From Golubevia sp. BC0850 (taxonomy: Eukaryota; Basidiomycota; Exobasidiomycetes; Golubeviales; Golubeviaceae), in assembly GCA_012976225.1 (NCBI GenBank), contig JAAVVG010000009.1, positions 682,001-746,000 on the forward strand: 64,000 bases of DNA. Reading direction: 5' to 3'. Of this stretch, positions 12,324-24,100 are shown piece after piece. Position 1 is the first letter of the stretch. Every line of letters starts with the position of its first letter. Both the position numbers and the translations under genes were made by a program. The notes under the pieces were generated by a model that saw only the letters and a program-made list of their open reading frames with translations, made no database searches and was not told the origin of the DNA.

Positions 12324-14899
12324 ATGAAGTTATCTTCATCTTTCTCTCTTTTATTGGTGGCACTCACTTCCTCGAGAGCTCTCCCCTCCACCTCTTCCGA
12401 TCTTCAAGAAGGACAAGCTCAACCCTTCGACTCCTCTCTCTACCTCGATTTACAAGCAAGAGAAGAGAATCCTTCTGGAGATCCAGGATTCGGAAAACAT
12501 TTCCCAAAGGTGGACCCCTCGCTACCTCTCGACCAACTCCCAAATACTAGACCTCAAACTAAGAACAGAAGGTTCACCAGCAAGATTGTGGATGAGGAAA
12601 TCGATAGAGTAGCAGAGAAGATTACAGATCCAGCTTTGAAAAGGCTTTGGCAGAAGTGAGTCGATCGAGAGAGGAGAGAGGCGGACGGGGTCAGGAGAGG
12701 TAGATGAATAAGAAGCTGTGAAGGTTAGAGGTGGTACAGAGGCCGGGTTACATTGAGGCTACGGAAAGCATGAGTAATGAGGTACACTAGTCAAATGAGG
12801 ATGAGGGCGGACTCATTTCTTGAACGCTTTGGTCCTGACCTTCCTCTAAATCCTTTCCCCCCCCCCCCCCCCACAGCTGCTACCCTTCCACTCTCGACAC
12901 GACGCTGGGTTGGTCCGATCTTCAAATCTCTTCCGAACCTGATCACACCAAGGCCTTCCCTAGATCTTTCTTGATCACTGGAGACATTGAAGCTTCATGG
13001 CTCAGAGATTCGACATCTCAGATTTTCCCTTACCTAGATTTATTGAAGACTGATGAGACCTCAAAGTACAACCAAACCTCGGACGATTGGATCAAACTGT
13101 ATCGTTTAGCTCTAGGTCTAGTCTACCAACAGGTAAGTGGCCGAGTGGGGGAACTTCATGGATCTAAAACGCTATACGCGAGAGACTGCGAGACTGACCC
13201 CACCCAAACTCTCACTCCGTTACTACAACCGGAATTCAGTCTCAGTTTGTGATCACCTCTCCAATTTCGAACTCATTTGGTGCTCCTAAGTCTTCCACAA
13301 TCACCAAACCGAAGAATCAGGCCATGAATTCATCTAGCGAGGACTACGATTGGGTGTTTCCACCTCCTCCGTATCAGAAAGGGCACTTCATTCCTCAGAG
13401 AAAGGTCCCAATAAAGGGCGAAGATGGAGGAGGAGTCTATCTTTGGGAATCTAAGTGGGAGGTTGATTCGCTGGCTAACTTCCTTCGTCTGTGAGTACAA
13501 CCTAAAACGTAAATCAGAGGTCGCTTAATCATCCCCTGATTCTACCTTCCTTCCTTGCTCTCCCCCCACAGTCCTAAAGCTCTGTTTGATACCACTGGTA
13601 GACTGGATTTCGTGAACAATGAGACTTGGCAGCGTGCCGTTAGGCTAGCGATCGATACCCTTCGCTCTCAACAAAGATCGTCGGAGGAAGAACATCTTGC
13701 AAACGCAACCAACGACACAGCAGTTCCTCCTGGACTGATCAAGAGAGGCGGAGAGTGGGAGACTAGATTTGGTGCCAATGGAGGAGGAGTCTACAGATTC
13801 CAAAGACTTGCTCGTACTTCGACTGAGACAAGGAGTGATGGCGGATTCGGAGAGGTCAGTTGGGCGGCTCTAATTCTAAATCGATCCAAACGAGTTATCA
13901 AAGCTGATCCTCATTTATCTCCTTCAATTTTCCCATTCTGCAGCCAGCCGCTAGGAATGGACTGGTCAAATCTGCTTTCAGACCGAGTGATGATGCGACA
14001 ATCTTCCCACATCTGATCCCTTCTAATGCGTAAGTCTCTTGAAAATTGCAGGAAAAAGCCTGCCATCTTATCTCTCAATCTACCTCTCTGTCCAACAGAA
14101 TGCTCGCCGTTTCTCTCTCAGGCCTGGCTGAGATTCTCAACAATGTGACTGGATTGGAAGATGTCCAATCCAACGCCGCCGCTTTCTCTGACGAGATCCG
14201 CGCTGCTATTACTGAATGGGCAGTACAGCCTCGTAAAGCGGTCGATGGTGTCATGGACGCCGGAGATGTTTACGCGTTCGAAGTTGATGGTTACGGCTCA
14301 GTGTGAGTAAGGCTTGCTTCCCTGTCCTACCATCGCTCTTCTCTAACTCATGATTTCCTTTGAACACTCCCTGTATCTCTCTCCAGCTCCTACATGGATG
14401 ACGCGAACATCCCATCGCTCTTGTCTTTACCTTATCTCGGCTTTGTCGCTCAAGATGACGACGTTTACCAAAGGACTCGTAAGATGGCCCTCTCTTCCAA
14501 GACCAACAAGTGGCATTTCTCAGGAAAAGATTTCAACGGAATTGGAGGGCCTCATGTTGGTAAGTATAGAGAGAGAGAGAGGGATTGTTATATTCTCTTT
14601 CAGATCCGCTCATCTTAGCTCTTTCCACCCATTTCGCTTGCGCAGGTTGGGGCTACTCCTGGCCTATGTCGAAGATTGTCCAAATTTTAACCTCGAACGA
14701 CACCGCTGAGCACGTCGAGGCTCTGAGCTTCTTGCGAAACTCAACTGCTGGTACAGGTTTGATGCACGAGTCAATCAACGTCAACAACGCGACCGATTTC
14801 ACTAGACCTTGGTTCGCTTGGGTTAATGGTCTTTTCGGAGAAGCCATCAGAAAGTTAGAAGCTGAGAATTCTACAGCTTTGACCATGAGCTACGACTAG
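12324..14899 (+). CDS. Secreted GH125 exo-alpha-1,6-mannosidase
   Basis: Eight exons (12324-12655, 12877-13132, 13240-13490, 13572-13854, 13944-14029, 14099-14302, 14387-14559, 14646-14899) join in phase to 612 residues. A signal peptide (MKLSSSFSLLLVALTSSRA) directs secretion. GH125 signatures are present in order: NCYPSTLDTT (about 111), ITGDIEASWLRDSTSQ (about 144-159), GGGVYLWESKWEVDSLA, AFRPSDDA (about 385-391, containing the candidate general acid Asp), YMDDANIPSLLSLPYLG, and GLMHESI (about 567-573, containing the candidate catalytic Glu). The family removes alpha-1,6-linked mannose from N-glycans or mannan without a metal ion. Several N-glycosylation sequons occur. The second acceptor lies next to a run of 16 C. 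Exon 3 could also begin at 13246, two codons later. Confidence 0.92.
12857..12872 (+). repeat. Poly-C run at an intron acceptor
   Basis: Sixteen consecutive C bases directly before ACAG, the 3' splice site of the first intron of the mannosidase gene. It forms the polypyrimidine tract of that intron. Confidence 0.8.
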
Positions 14900-15376
14900 G
14901 TCTTCAAGACTTTATCCTTTCGCTTCTTCGAATCTCTAATTTGGGCCGATACCCACTAAAAACTTGCTTGCTACTTCTTGCTTTGTACATTTTATCACCT
15001 TTGCTTTAATCCTTACCTCTCTCTCTGCTGTCTCGATCTACTCTTTGAGTGAATCGACAGCCTCGTCAACTCTTGAGATGAAAATGAAAATGAGATGAAA
15101 TTTAGTTGTTTCATGACCGAAAATGATATTTACAGAAAAGAGAATAGGGGGGATTAGAGAAAGAATGAGAGATTCCTTTGGATCAAAAGATAAAGAGAGA
15201 GAAAAGAAAGAGATGTAGATGAAGCAATGTGAAAAGAAAAGAAAAAAGAAAAAAAAAGTGAACAAAAGAACCACGTCAGCTGAAACCATTTACAAAGCGG
15301 GGGAAAAATAGGAGTTGAAGTTGAAGAGATGAGACGATCCTTGAGTTTCTATGAAATGAGTATCGATTGAGTATAT
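14900..15376. other. Convergent 3' intergenic region
   Basis: Lies between the stops of the mannosidase (plus) and the aspartic protease (minus). It is purine-rich on the plus strand (15170-15260). No gene supported. Confidence 0.5.
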
Positions 15377-16722
15377 TTAGATTATTAACCCACTTCCAAG
15401 AGTCAAAGCCATAGCCAACACCCAAGTTGCGCTGATTCCACCATAAGTTTTCATCGAACCAGAAGCGATTTGAGCGATTTTACTTTGAGTAGTTGAATCT
15501 AAACCATCAGCTAAAGAAGCGAATCCAACTTTTGCATCTCCATCAATGTTTGAATAAACAGAGTAAACATTTTTGAGGAAGGCATCACCGACTGTCAGAG
15601 TAAGTATGAAAGAAAAAAGAAAAAGGGGTTACAAGTCAGTAAGAAACATCAATTTTCAGATCCAAGGTAGGAATTTTGTAACTCACCAATCCACTGAAGA
15701 GTATCACTTGAATCACTTCCAACATCGAAAACAGCACCCATACAATATTCCAAAGAACTATCCACATAAGAAGCTAAGAAATCTTCAGCTGGGATAGTAT
15801 AACTCTGATTTCCAAAGGTTAGAGCTGCATCAACAGTAGTTGAACAAGGATATTGATAATAACCTTCAGCGTCAGCAAGTTCTGAAGATCCGTCAATTGC
15901 TGCATAAAGAGCCTTTACAGCTTCTGAAGGACCTCCAATTAAAGTAGTTCCAGTATCAATTGCAGTTTTACTAGTTCCATCTAAATTAATAGTTTGATTG
16001 TTGACATTTAGATCTAACATATTGATCAACCAATAACTTTTAGAAATGACGTTTGAATAATTGATATCTCCAGTATAAAGTGAAGTGTTAAGACCTCCCA
16101 ATGTAAATTGACCTTCTGAAGAAATTGAAGAAGAGGAAGTTTGACTTGATGAACTTTCAGCAGTCGCTGTATTAATTCCTTGATCATTTCCAGAATCTTG
16201 TCCATGATCAACAACGATTTGTCTTTTGATTTTTTTCATTCCATTTCTTTTTCCAGGGATTTCAGTTCCAGGTCTACCACCTTCAGGTCCACCTTGACTA
16301 CTACCACTTCCAATTCCAGCATTATTTCCATCTCTAGAAAGATAAACTCCAAAAATCTCTTGATTTAAATTTGCGTTTAACCAAAAAGGAGTGGCTCCAC
16401 TTGCTGCTAAAGAAGTGAAACCCATTCCTAAAATTCCATTTAATGTTTCATCTGTCAAACCTGATGCTACTGTGGTTGCAACTGCGAAAGTTTGTGATGA
16501 AACTGTATGTTCGGCTAACGTGATGGAATCGGAACCTAAGTAACCTGAAACTGAACCTGAACCGTATGTGATCGAGAAGGGGGTGGTTTGGTTGGTGAAG
16601 GTTGTTGAAGTTGAGGGGTTGAAGGCGGAGGAAGATAACTGGAGGAGAGAGAGAAAGAACGAATGGAGATAGAGAGAAAGTAAGGAGGAAAGAAAGGAGA
16701 GAGAGAGAGAGAGAAAGAAAAA

Positions 16723-16761
<39 letters not shown>

Positions 16762-17353
16762 GAGGTTAGGAGATTTGGTCCAGGGAGGTAAATCAACACT
16801 TGGCGTCTGCTCTACACCTCAGCTCTCCAGCAGCCACTCGATTCCTGAAGATTGAGTTCAGGCCGGTCGATATGACTGTTCCTTTCCAAGAGGCAACATG
16901 GCTCTGTGCCATGATTCTTCTCTCAAGTGTTCGTTCAACCGGTTCTCGCTCCCCCTCTCCCATCTGCCAACTCACCCAAAGATCTGCGCTACCAGTATCT
17001 ACAATGACATTGTAACTGGTTGCTGCACTTCCGATTTGAATGTTTGTGTAGTAAGTAGAATCACTTTGATAAGAGTATAAAGTGCTACTTGATGAACCTT
17101 CTCCTCTCCTTTCATTCCCATGATTGAAATTGTACTTGTTTCTCAAATGAGATCTTTGTTTCGTAGCCCAAGTGGGTAGATCTAGATCACTTCTCTTATT
17201 GCTAAGAGAATTAGATGAACGTTTGATTGGGAAAGATCTGACTTTTGAAGATGAAGGAACAGGAGAAGTTGAAATGATTGAAGCAGAACTCGAAGTTGAG
17301 ATTAATAGAATGAGAATTGAGAACAGACTTATCGTAGAAGTTGAACAAGTCAT
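15377..17353 (-). CDS. Pepsin-type (A1) aspartic protease, probably GPI-anchored
   Basis: Exons 17353-16976, 16844-16818 (27 nt), 16638-15687 and 15591-15377 join in phase to 523 residues. The start has a signal peptide, then a propeptide with two KR sites. The first active-site motif is VIVDTGSADLW at the end of exon 1; the microexon supplies the Ser/Cys loop that follows (ESSGC). The second active-site motif is AIDTGTTLIGGP. WIVGDAFLKNVYSVY is a typical A1 C-lobe block. A loop between the lobes carries KR and KKIKR, as in yapsins, where it is cut during maturation. The last 20 residues are hydrophobic after a small-residue SGS, as expected for a GPI signal. Probable role: cell-wall or cell-surface processing protease. 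Intron 2 (179 nt) contains a (GAAA)n/(GA)n microsatellite. Confidence 0.88.
16690..16761. repeat. (GA)n and (GAAA)n microsatellite inside an intron
   Basis: Simple repeat within the second intron of the aspartic protease. Read on the gene strand it is CT/CTTT-rich and forms part of the pyrimidine tract before the acceptor. Confidence 0.8.
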
Positions 17354-17534
17354 TGGTGAAAGATGAACTGAACTTAGATCTAGCTAAGGTAATAGTATAG
17401 TGAACACTCCTTTTGATGTTGGCTGAATGAAAGATGGGAGATGAAGCAAAAGGTGGAAAATGGCTTGAACGTTATTGAAGGAAAGTGAGAGGAAGAAATC
17501 AAAAGACCAGCTTTAAAGTCCAACTTTGCTTTAA

Positions 17535-17536
<2 letters not shown>

Positions 17537-17568
<32 letters not shown>
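17537..17568. repeat. (AG)16 microsatellite
   Basis: Thirty-two bases of perfect AG dinucleotide repeat, about 185 bp upstream of the protease start, so CT-rich on the gene strand. It could be part of that promoter. Confidence 0.85.
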
Positions 17569-17571
<3 letters not shown>

Positions 17572-17978
17572 TAAAAGAGTGTGAGGAGTTTGGAAGTTCG
17601 GAACTGGCTATGCAAGGCGAGGCAAGGGTGTTGGGTTTAATTTGGGAATAATTGATCCGAAACTTGTTAGTTTGAGGTTGAGAGGTATAAGATCTTTGTT
17701 GGTTCTGCTTAGAAAATCAAACAGAAACCGGCAAAGATGCGATGAAGAGAAAGAAGAGAACGGAAGAAGGGAGAGAAGAGTCAAGAGGGGGAGGTCACAA
17801 CCAGCAGCACTCCGCCAAACGAGCTATCAATATCACTTTCCCAAGAAGGCATTCTGCTTCCAAGAGAGATGTCTTACATACATATGTACATCTGATTATG
17901 TCACCCATCCGTGGACACCTTTGAAGATGACGGCGCAGAGAGAGAATACACCCCCTTCTTTTTCGAAAACGCCAAATC

Positions 17979-17999
17979 CTCCCGCGAGGCTCGCGGGAG
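17979..17999. repeat. Perfect inverted repeat, 10-bp arms, 1-nt centre
   Basis: Arm CTCCCGCGAG, centre G, arm CTCGCGGGAG. It is very GC-rich in a moderately GC-poor surrounding. A related motif without the centre (AATCCTCCC-AGGAGACTCCA) occurs 60 bp downstream at about 18061-18081, sharing the flanks AATCCTCCC and GGAGACTCCA. Could be a binding site for a dimeric factor or a hairpin. Confidence 0.7.
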
Positions 18000-18179
18000 A
18001 CTCCACGGACGATTCTGAGAACACGAAAAATCCTCACTCTCATGCGGCCCTTTTTGGACCAATCCTCCCAGGAGACTCCAGGTCTTGCACTTTTTGAACC
18101 AAATAATAATAATAGGGTATTAGAGAAAGAACTCGATTGTAATGCAAAAAGGATTGTATCTAGGTAACAGGTAAAGAAG

Positions 18180-18440
18180 AGAAGAGAAGTGAGAGTGAGA
18201 GGCGAGGAAGAGAGTCATAGAAAGAGAGATGGTGGTTGAGTAGCAGAGAAGGTCAGTAAAGGAAAGAGAGAAGGCTAGTTGGTTAGTAGGTCAGAGGACA
18301 GAGAGGGGTAGTCAGTAGAGAAGGTCAGTGGGCCAGATGGTGGTCAGCAACACAGAGAGAGAAAGAGAGTGGTCAGCAAGATCAGTAGATGAGAAGTGGT
18401 CAGTGAGGGAAGAAAGGAAATGGGGTAGAAGAGAGTTGGT
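18180..18440. repeat. Degenerate purine-rich tandem repeat (GGTCAGTAGAGA-like)
   Basis: About ten imperfect copies of GGTCAGT or GTCAGTA followed by AGAGA tracts over roughly 260 bp. The copies vary in spacing and sequence, so the array is old or weakly constrained. Confidence 0.55.
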
Positions 18441-19648
18441 TAGTAGAGAGTTGTAGTGGGATTGAGGAGAGGACAAACATGATGTAACAGACACAGGACA
18501 ACCAAACATCTTTATCCCCCCAATCCAATGCCCTCAACCACTTCCGACTACTTCAATCAGACCTCATATCCACCACTAGGCCACAAGAGCCCGCTTACTC
18601 CACTTTGTACTAAAAGACGCGGGAGAGATTAAAGAAGGGTTGAGGGAGGAAGGAGGGAGAGGCAGCAGGGAGAGTACCAAAAGTCGGAGATCGTTGAGCA
18701 GTCAGTGTAGAGTAGAGCCTGCTGAGAATTTGGGGATTGTGTGAAAAAGAAGGGTGAGTTGATGTAGTGAAGATGTGATGAAGGAAGACTTGATGCTTGA
18801 TGGTGGGGTGGTTTTGTCTTCGCGATTTGAGCGTGTTCTTGGTTCGTCAGGTGCTCCAGCTGTCCAGCAACACATCGCCGCGGAAAAAGAAGACAAAACT
18901 CCACCAAATGCTACCAATCCAACTCTACCATGTAAACGACTTGCATCTTCTTGGGAGGAGAGGGAGGAAGAGAAGAAGCGCCTAGCGGCTGGAGCAGGGG
19001 ACTGAACGGGGGTAGAGATTAAGACCTACCCGATTGGTGAAAAGATCCTGTCTGGTACATGTGTGTTACTACCAGGAATGAGTTTGACTTCAGAATGAAG
19101 AAACGAGGGAGAAAGCGCATCTTGGAAGGAAGTAATGATGTTGGAAGAAGGGATCTGGTCACACACGTTTCTGAGCTCCACCGCCTCATTCTTCTAACAA
19201 ATCGCGCGAAGCGAGTTCACAACCGTGATATGTTGTTCGTTACTAAATTCTTTCAATAGGCAAAGACATCGAAATTGGCTCATTTACGTTGATGAGACTC
19301 TGGGGAGAATCTGTTTGAGGGTCGTGAGAGAATGCGCGTTTCCAACCGTCCAAGGACGCCAGCGACCGACGGGGATGTAACACTTCGGCTTCAGCGCTTT
19401 GCTTCCGGCCAGAGATCTTCCAAAGCTGTGAGACTGAGTTTGGTTCATTCACGAAAGGGCTGTGGAGGTAATTCAGGTTCTGATTCGTATGTATGTTTCG
19501 TATCTACAATTGAGAGAAAGAGCGAGAGAGGTGCGAGTGGCAACTGACACAAAGAAAAAGGTGTGCATCTCTTAACCTAGTTCTGGTCCAGTAGAAGCGT
19601 CCTGTTGGGAAGTAGAATTGAAGAGTAAGTTTAAAATGAGAATCAGGA

Positions 19649-20144
19649 TCAATAGGAGTGTAGAAGATGCTGTAAATTGTCTGAGAAGTGTTATAGAGAC
19701 TGGACCCTAACTCCATCTACCTCTTATGTCTGTCCAACAGCCTTCCGCTCTCTCTCTCTCTCTTTTCTTTCCCTTCTCCTCCATTCAGACATCGATTCCA
19801 TTACACCATATCCTCCAAATTTTAACTGCACCGAGTCCCTCCTCTGCAATCCAGCACTCTCCACCTCCAACCCTTTCACTCACCTGTCTATGAGCTTCCC
19901 TCACAATCTCCCCCTTCTCAGTCCTATCCCTCCCATCATCATCAGCAGGAACCAAATTCAATTTCTCTCCCACTTTATGTAATTTCTCCTTCAAACTAGA
20001 CTGAGATTTGGAATTCTGAGCTTCTTTCTCTAATTCTTGTTGATGCGTTACTTTTTCTACTCTCGCTTCTTCCCAACCTTCTGGACCTGAAGGTGATGGT
20101 CCAGGTCGGATTACTGAGGGTGGAACTGAGGTTGAGTTGGACAT
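19649..20144 (-). CDS. Small hypothetical charged protein
   Basis: Exon 1 (20144-19884) encodes 87 residues from an ATG after a purine-rich leader and ends at a good CAG|GTGAGT donor. The residues include a Pro-rich start (PPSVIRPGPSPSGPEGWEE) and a charged helical part with SLKEKLHKVGEKLNLVP. An acceptor at 19670 would add only six residues before a stop (about 93 in total); this second exon is weak. No family recognised. Confidence 0.4.
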
Positions 20145-21189
20145 TCTTTGGAATGGTTGAGGAAGGAAGAAGGAGGGAGAAATGGAGACAATAGGATTTA
20201 AAAGAAAAGTGATTGTATAGCTCGAACCATTCCATCGTTGCGCACTTCAAACCTTTCAACTTATCAACGTTCTTCAAGAAACAGAAGCTTTCTGATTGAG
20301 AGATGATAGATCATCTTCTAGGAAGACCTTCAACTTCCTTGAAGAGACTTCAAATTTTAGCTATCATCTTTCTTTGGTCAGTAGTCTTGAAAGTTAGTGA
20401 TAGGGATGGTCCCAGAAGCTTTGCCTTGCTTAGAAGGTTGAACAGATTTGGAAGTGAGTATAACGAGATTGTTAGATCCATTGAAAAAGGGGATTGCGAA
20501 AGGAGACTGCTCAGCTTCATAGGGAGGAAAGGAAGAGGACTGAGACCTTGGGGAAAGGGAAAGTGAGATCGAGGGGAGCTCATTCACTTCTGGTCTATCT
20601 ACTCCGAGGATGAATTGAAGCTCATAGGGACTTCATCCTAGTCTCAGTAGTAGGTTGAGGTAGAATCGAAAGCAGGAGAAGAGCATTGAAAGTGAAGATA
20701 AGGAAGAGAGGACAGGCCAAGTCAGAGGGAGGTATGCTGGCCATGCTGCTCTGTCTCTCTTTCATCCCAAAGAGAAAAAAGAGAGACCAGATTCACTCAA
20801 CCACTGGCTCTGATACATTTGGAATCCACTTTCAACCTCAGAAGAAGCCGTTCTGAGCGCTATCCTTCTCTTGCACACTCGATTCTAATCGCACTTTCTA
20901 TCACAAGCTAATCACCAACTTCCACCTCTGTTTCCTCTAATCAGAGAGGTTCACACCCTGGCAGTTGGTCGTCTCTATTTTGACCTTCATCTATGCTGTT
21001 AAGCATCTAGATTCTCTGTTGGGTTTTGGAGGTGAGTGAGAGACAAAGGGGCGAAGGTCCAAGCTCTGGTAGACCACTCAGAAAGAAGCTTTTGAGTGAG
21101 AAGACCTTTCGTGATCTGACTTCAATGTTCTGTTCGTTGAATCTGCCTACTCCCTTTCTCTTCTCTCAGCTCCCGAGCCTCTCGCCAGA
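20145..21189. other. Intergenic, divergent upstream region
   Basis: Upstream region between the minus-strand start at 20144 and the plus-strand start at 21190. Short ORFs on both strands are not supported. The 70 bp before 21190 are C/T-rich, and part of this region may be a 5' leader of the hydrolase. Confidence 0.45.
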
Positions 21190-24100
21190 ATGGTAAGTCT
21201 CGATCCTCTAAGACTCTCACTCGACACTCCCAACTCTAATTCCTTCCTCCCACAACTCTCCTTTCCAGTATTCCCGTCCATTCTATCGAGTCACCTGGAT
21301 AGTAACAGCCTTAGATGCAGGTTTCGCAACTGCTATGTCCATCTCTCCAAAACCTCTTCGAGACATAGCTTCAATCTTCTTCTCGATTTACTATCTCATT
21401 TATGCTCAGGAAGCAGATGAGAAACTTAGAAAGTTTAGAGCTTTTTGTACGATTGATATGATGAGAGCTACTTGGAACAAGACCACCAATCCTTATATTA
21501 GAGCTGTCACTTGGTTTAGTAGAGTGAAATTGGGAATCGCTAAGGAATTGTTGTTACCTAGGCCGGAAATTGGAGCTCATAATAAGAGACCTATTAAAGG
21601 ATGGTTATTCTATGAGAAAGGGGAGAGGGAGTTGAGAGACGAGGTTGAGGTGAGTTGGAAGAGATGATTGTAAATCCTGTGCGTGAATTTCTGACTACTC
21701 TCTTTTATTTTCCTTGCTTTTGCTTCCCACTTTCTTTTGTACTGAAATCTGTTGTCATAGCTTCTACTGGATTTCCCAGGAGGAGGATTCGTCTGTATGA
21801 CACCCCAACATCATGAAGAGAGACTCAGACAGTTAGCCAAAGAAATGGGTAGACCAGTTCTCTCAATCGATTACGGAAAATCTCCCGAGTTTATCTTCCC
21901 TTATGCCATTGAGGAATGCTTCGATGTCTACAGGAGCTTGATCGAAAGTAATGGTAGAATTTTAGGGATGGGAATGGGCAACCCTGAAGATTCGAACGGA
22001 GGTGATGGAAGTAACAACGTAACTCCTATCAGAATCATTCTAACAGGAGACAGTGCAGGTGGAAACATTGCAACTTCAGTCATGTTCAAGATTTTAGAGT
22101 ATCCTCAACCTTTCATCAAAACTGCTTATTCAAATCTCAAAGCCTCGTCTAAAACCAAAGGATTCGGTTTATCTCCACTTCCAAGACCTTTGGCCATGCT
22201 CCTGGCTTATCCTTCTTTGAACTTCGAATTTACAGCTTGGATGAAACCTCATCATTTAAGAGTCTTGAGATCTCAAAGTCAGGTCAACTTAAATTCAATG
22301 TCAAGCCAAGCTCGTCAAGAACCTAAAGCTCTAACTGGTGGAGAGCAGAGAGGTAACGAAGCTCGTGGAAATGACGACTCAAAGAATCTGAAGCCTACCA
22401 GATCGGTCAGTGCAACTAGATCAAGATCAAGATCTAGAAGACCAAGTTTAAGCTCTCCAATCGCTTTGTTATCACCAAAGGATGAAAGGTCCAGAGAACT
22501 AGTCATGGCTTCTAGTAAAGATCTCAAGAACAAAGGTAAAGGAAGCAAGACCTCTGCAGGTAACGAAGAAGATGAAGCCATTCAGATGGAAAGAAGAAAG
22601 AGTTATACTTCTCTCGCTGGCCAAGCTCAAATGCACCTTTCAGAGAGAGCCAAATTCGCCGAAGCTGAAAAGATCGATCTGGATGGAAATTCTACCATCA
22701 ACTCCAAATCGGATGATCACAGTTTGGAAGAAGATTCTTTAAGATATGGAAGGGATTCTTCAAGATCGCCTTCCCGCTCTGGATCCGAATATGGAGGTAG
22801 ATGGTTAGGTAGAATCGAAGGAGATGAGATGGATTTGACGATTAGTTCTTTGAATGATCCAGATTTATCTGCCGAGTTGAAAGCTCAAGAGGAATTATCC
22901 AAAGCTCAAGTAGCATTGTCAAAGGCTAGAGAAGCAGCAGATGAACTAGCTGCCAAGAGAGGCAGAGGAAAATCGGGTGCTGTTCAAACGAGATTGACAA
23001 TGACTAGCATGTCTGCTTACTACTCGGATAGAATTCTGACTCAGAGTATGATGAGAGCTATGGCTATTCTATACATCGGTGGTAGAAGACAACCAAACTT
23101 CGACGAAGATTATCTGTTAAGTCCAATCACTGCTCCCGACAATTTACTAGCTGAGCTACCTCCAGTTCTATTCATTTGTGGAGAGAAAGATCCTATCTGT
23201 GATGATACCGTGGTTATGGCTGGTAGAATCAGAGAAGCGAAATTAGCTAAACAGTTGGACATCAAGAGAAGAAGAGAAGGTGCTTCAGCTAGATTCGGTG
23301 AATCTTTGAGGTTATCTAGTTCAAGTAATGCAAACAAGATTCCTAAAGATCCAATCGAAGACGAGGAACCAGAAGATTGGGTTCAAATGAAGATTTTGGA
23401 AGGGTGGTCTCATGGATTCTTACAGATGTCAGCTCTTCTGCCAGAAAGCAAGGAGGTCATTAGTTTCTTGGCTAGTTGGATGAGAGAAACTTTTGAAGAT
23501 TCCGAGGAAAGATTAATGGAATTAGAAGAAGAGAAGAAATTCAAGGATCAATCTGAAAGTCAAAGAAAGAGCAACAAATCTAACGAGACTAAGAAGAAAG
23601 GTGACGATTCAAGCAAAGCTATGGACGAAAGGTCTAAGCTGGTGGATGCTCAGAAAGCAAGTTCTCAGAAAGTTGGAGCCAATCAAGACGGAAAAATTGG
23701 AATTCATCAATCAAGAGTCCCTTCTTTGTCTCAGAAGATGGTGAAGCAACCGTCTCGTTCAGACGTGGAAGATGAAGATGACGCTCCTCTATCATTCAAG
23801 ACTAAGAGATCTTCTCCAGTCCAAAAACATGCTGAAATTGTCGCTGAACCTTCCCCTATTGGACCTCTAAACACTCCAACTCAAACAACCTACGCAAGTC
23901 CAAATCCGTTCGATTCCAAGTCCCAAACTGAGAGTCTTGCCGTCAAATCAGTCCCAAGTTCAGCTTCGGTTCCGAATCCAAGTTCAGTTTCCAATTTGAA
24001 TCTCAGCGAAAAGGTTCCAGCTTCCTCTACAGCAGCCCAGTTCCCTCTTCAATCAGCAACGATCACGTCTCTCCAAGCTCAATCACGTTCAAGACCAAGA

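Larger units (their letters stand above)
17569..19648. other. Gene-poor 2 kb region with purine-rich repeats
   Basis: No ORF here has a convincing start, splice pattern or protein signature. The region holds a long perfect palindrome at 17979-17999 and degenerate GGTCAG-containing purine-rich repeats at about 18180-18440. It may contain an unrecognised non-coding transcript, but nothing in the sequence proves one. Confidence 0.4.

Noticed and set aside
18312-18917. Minus-strand ORFs rich in Ser/Leu
   Set aside because: They arise from the purine-rich repeats read on the other strand; no start context or splice signals.
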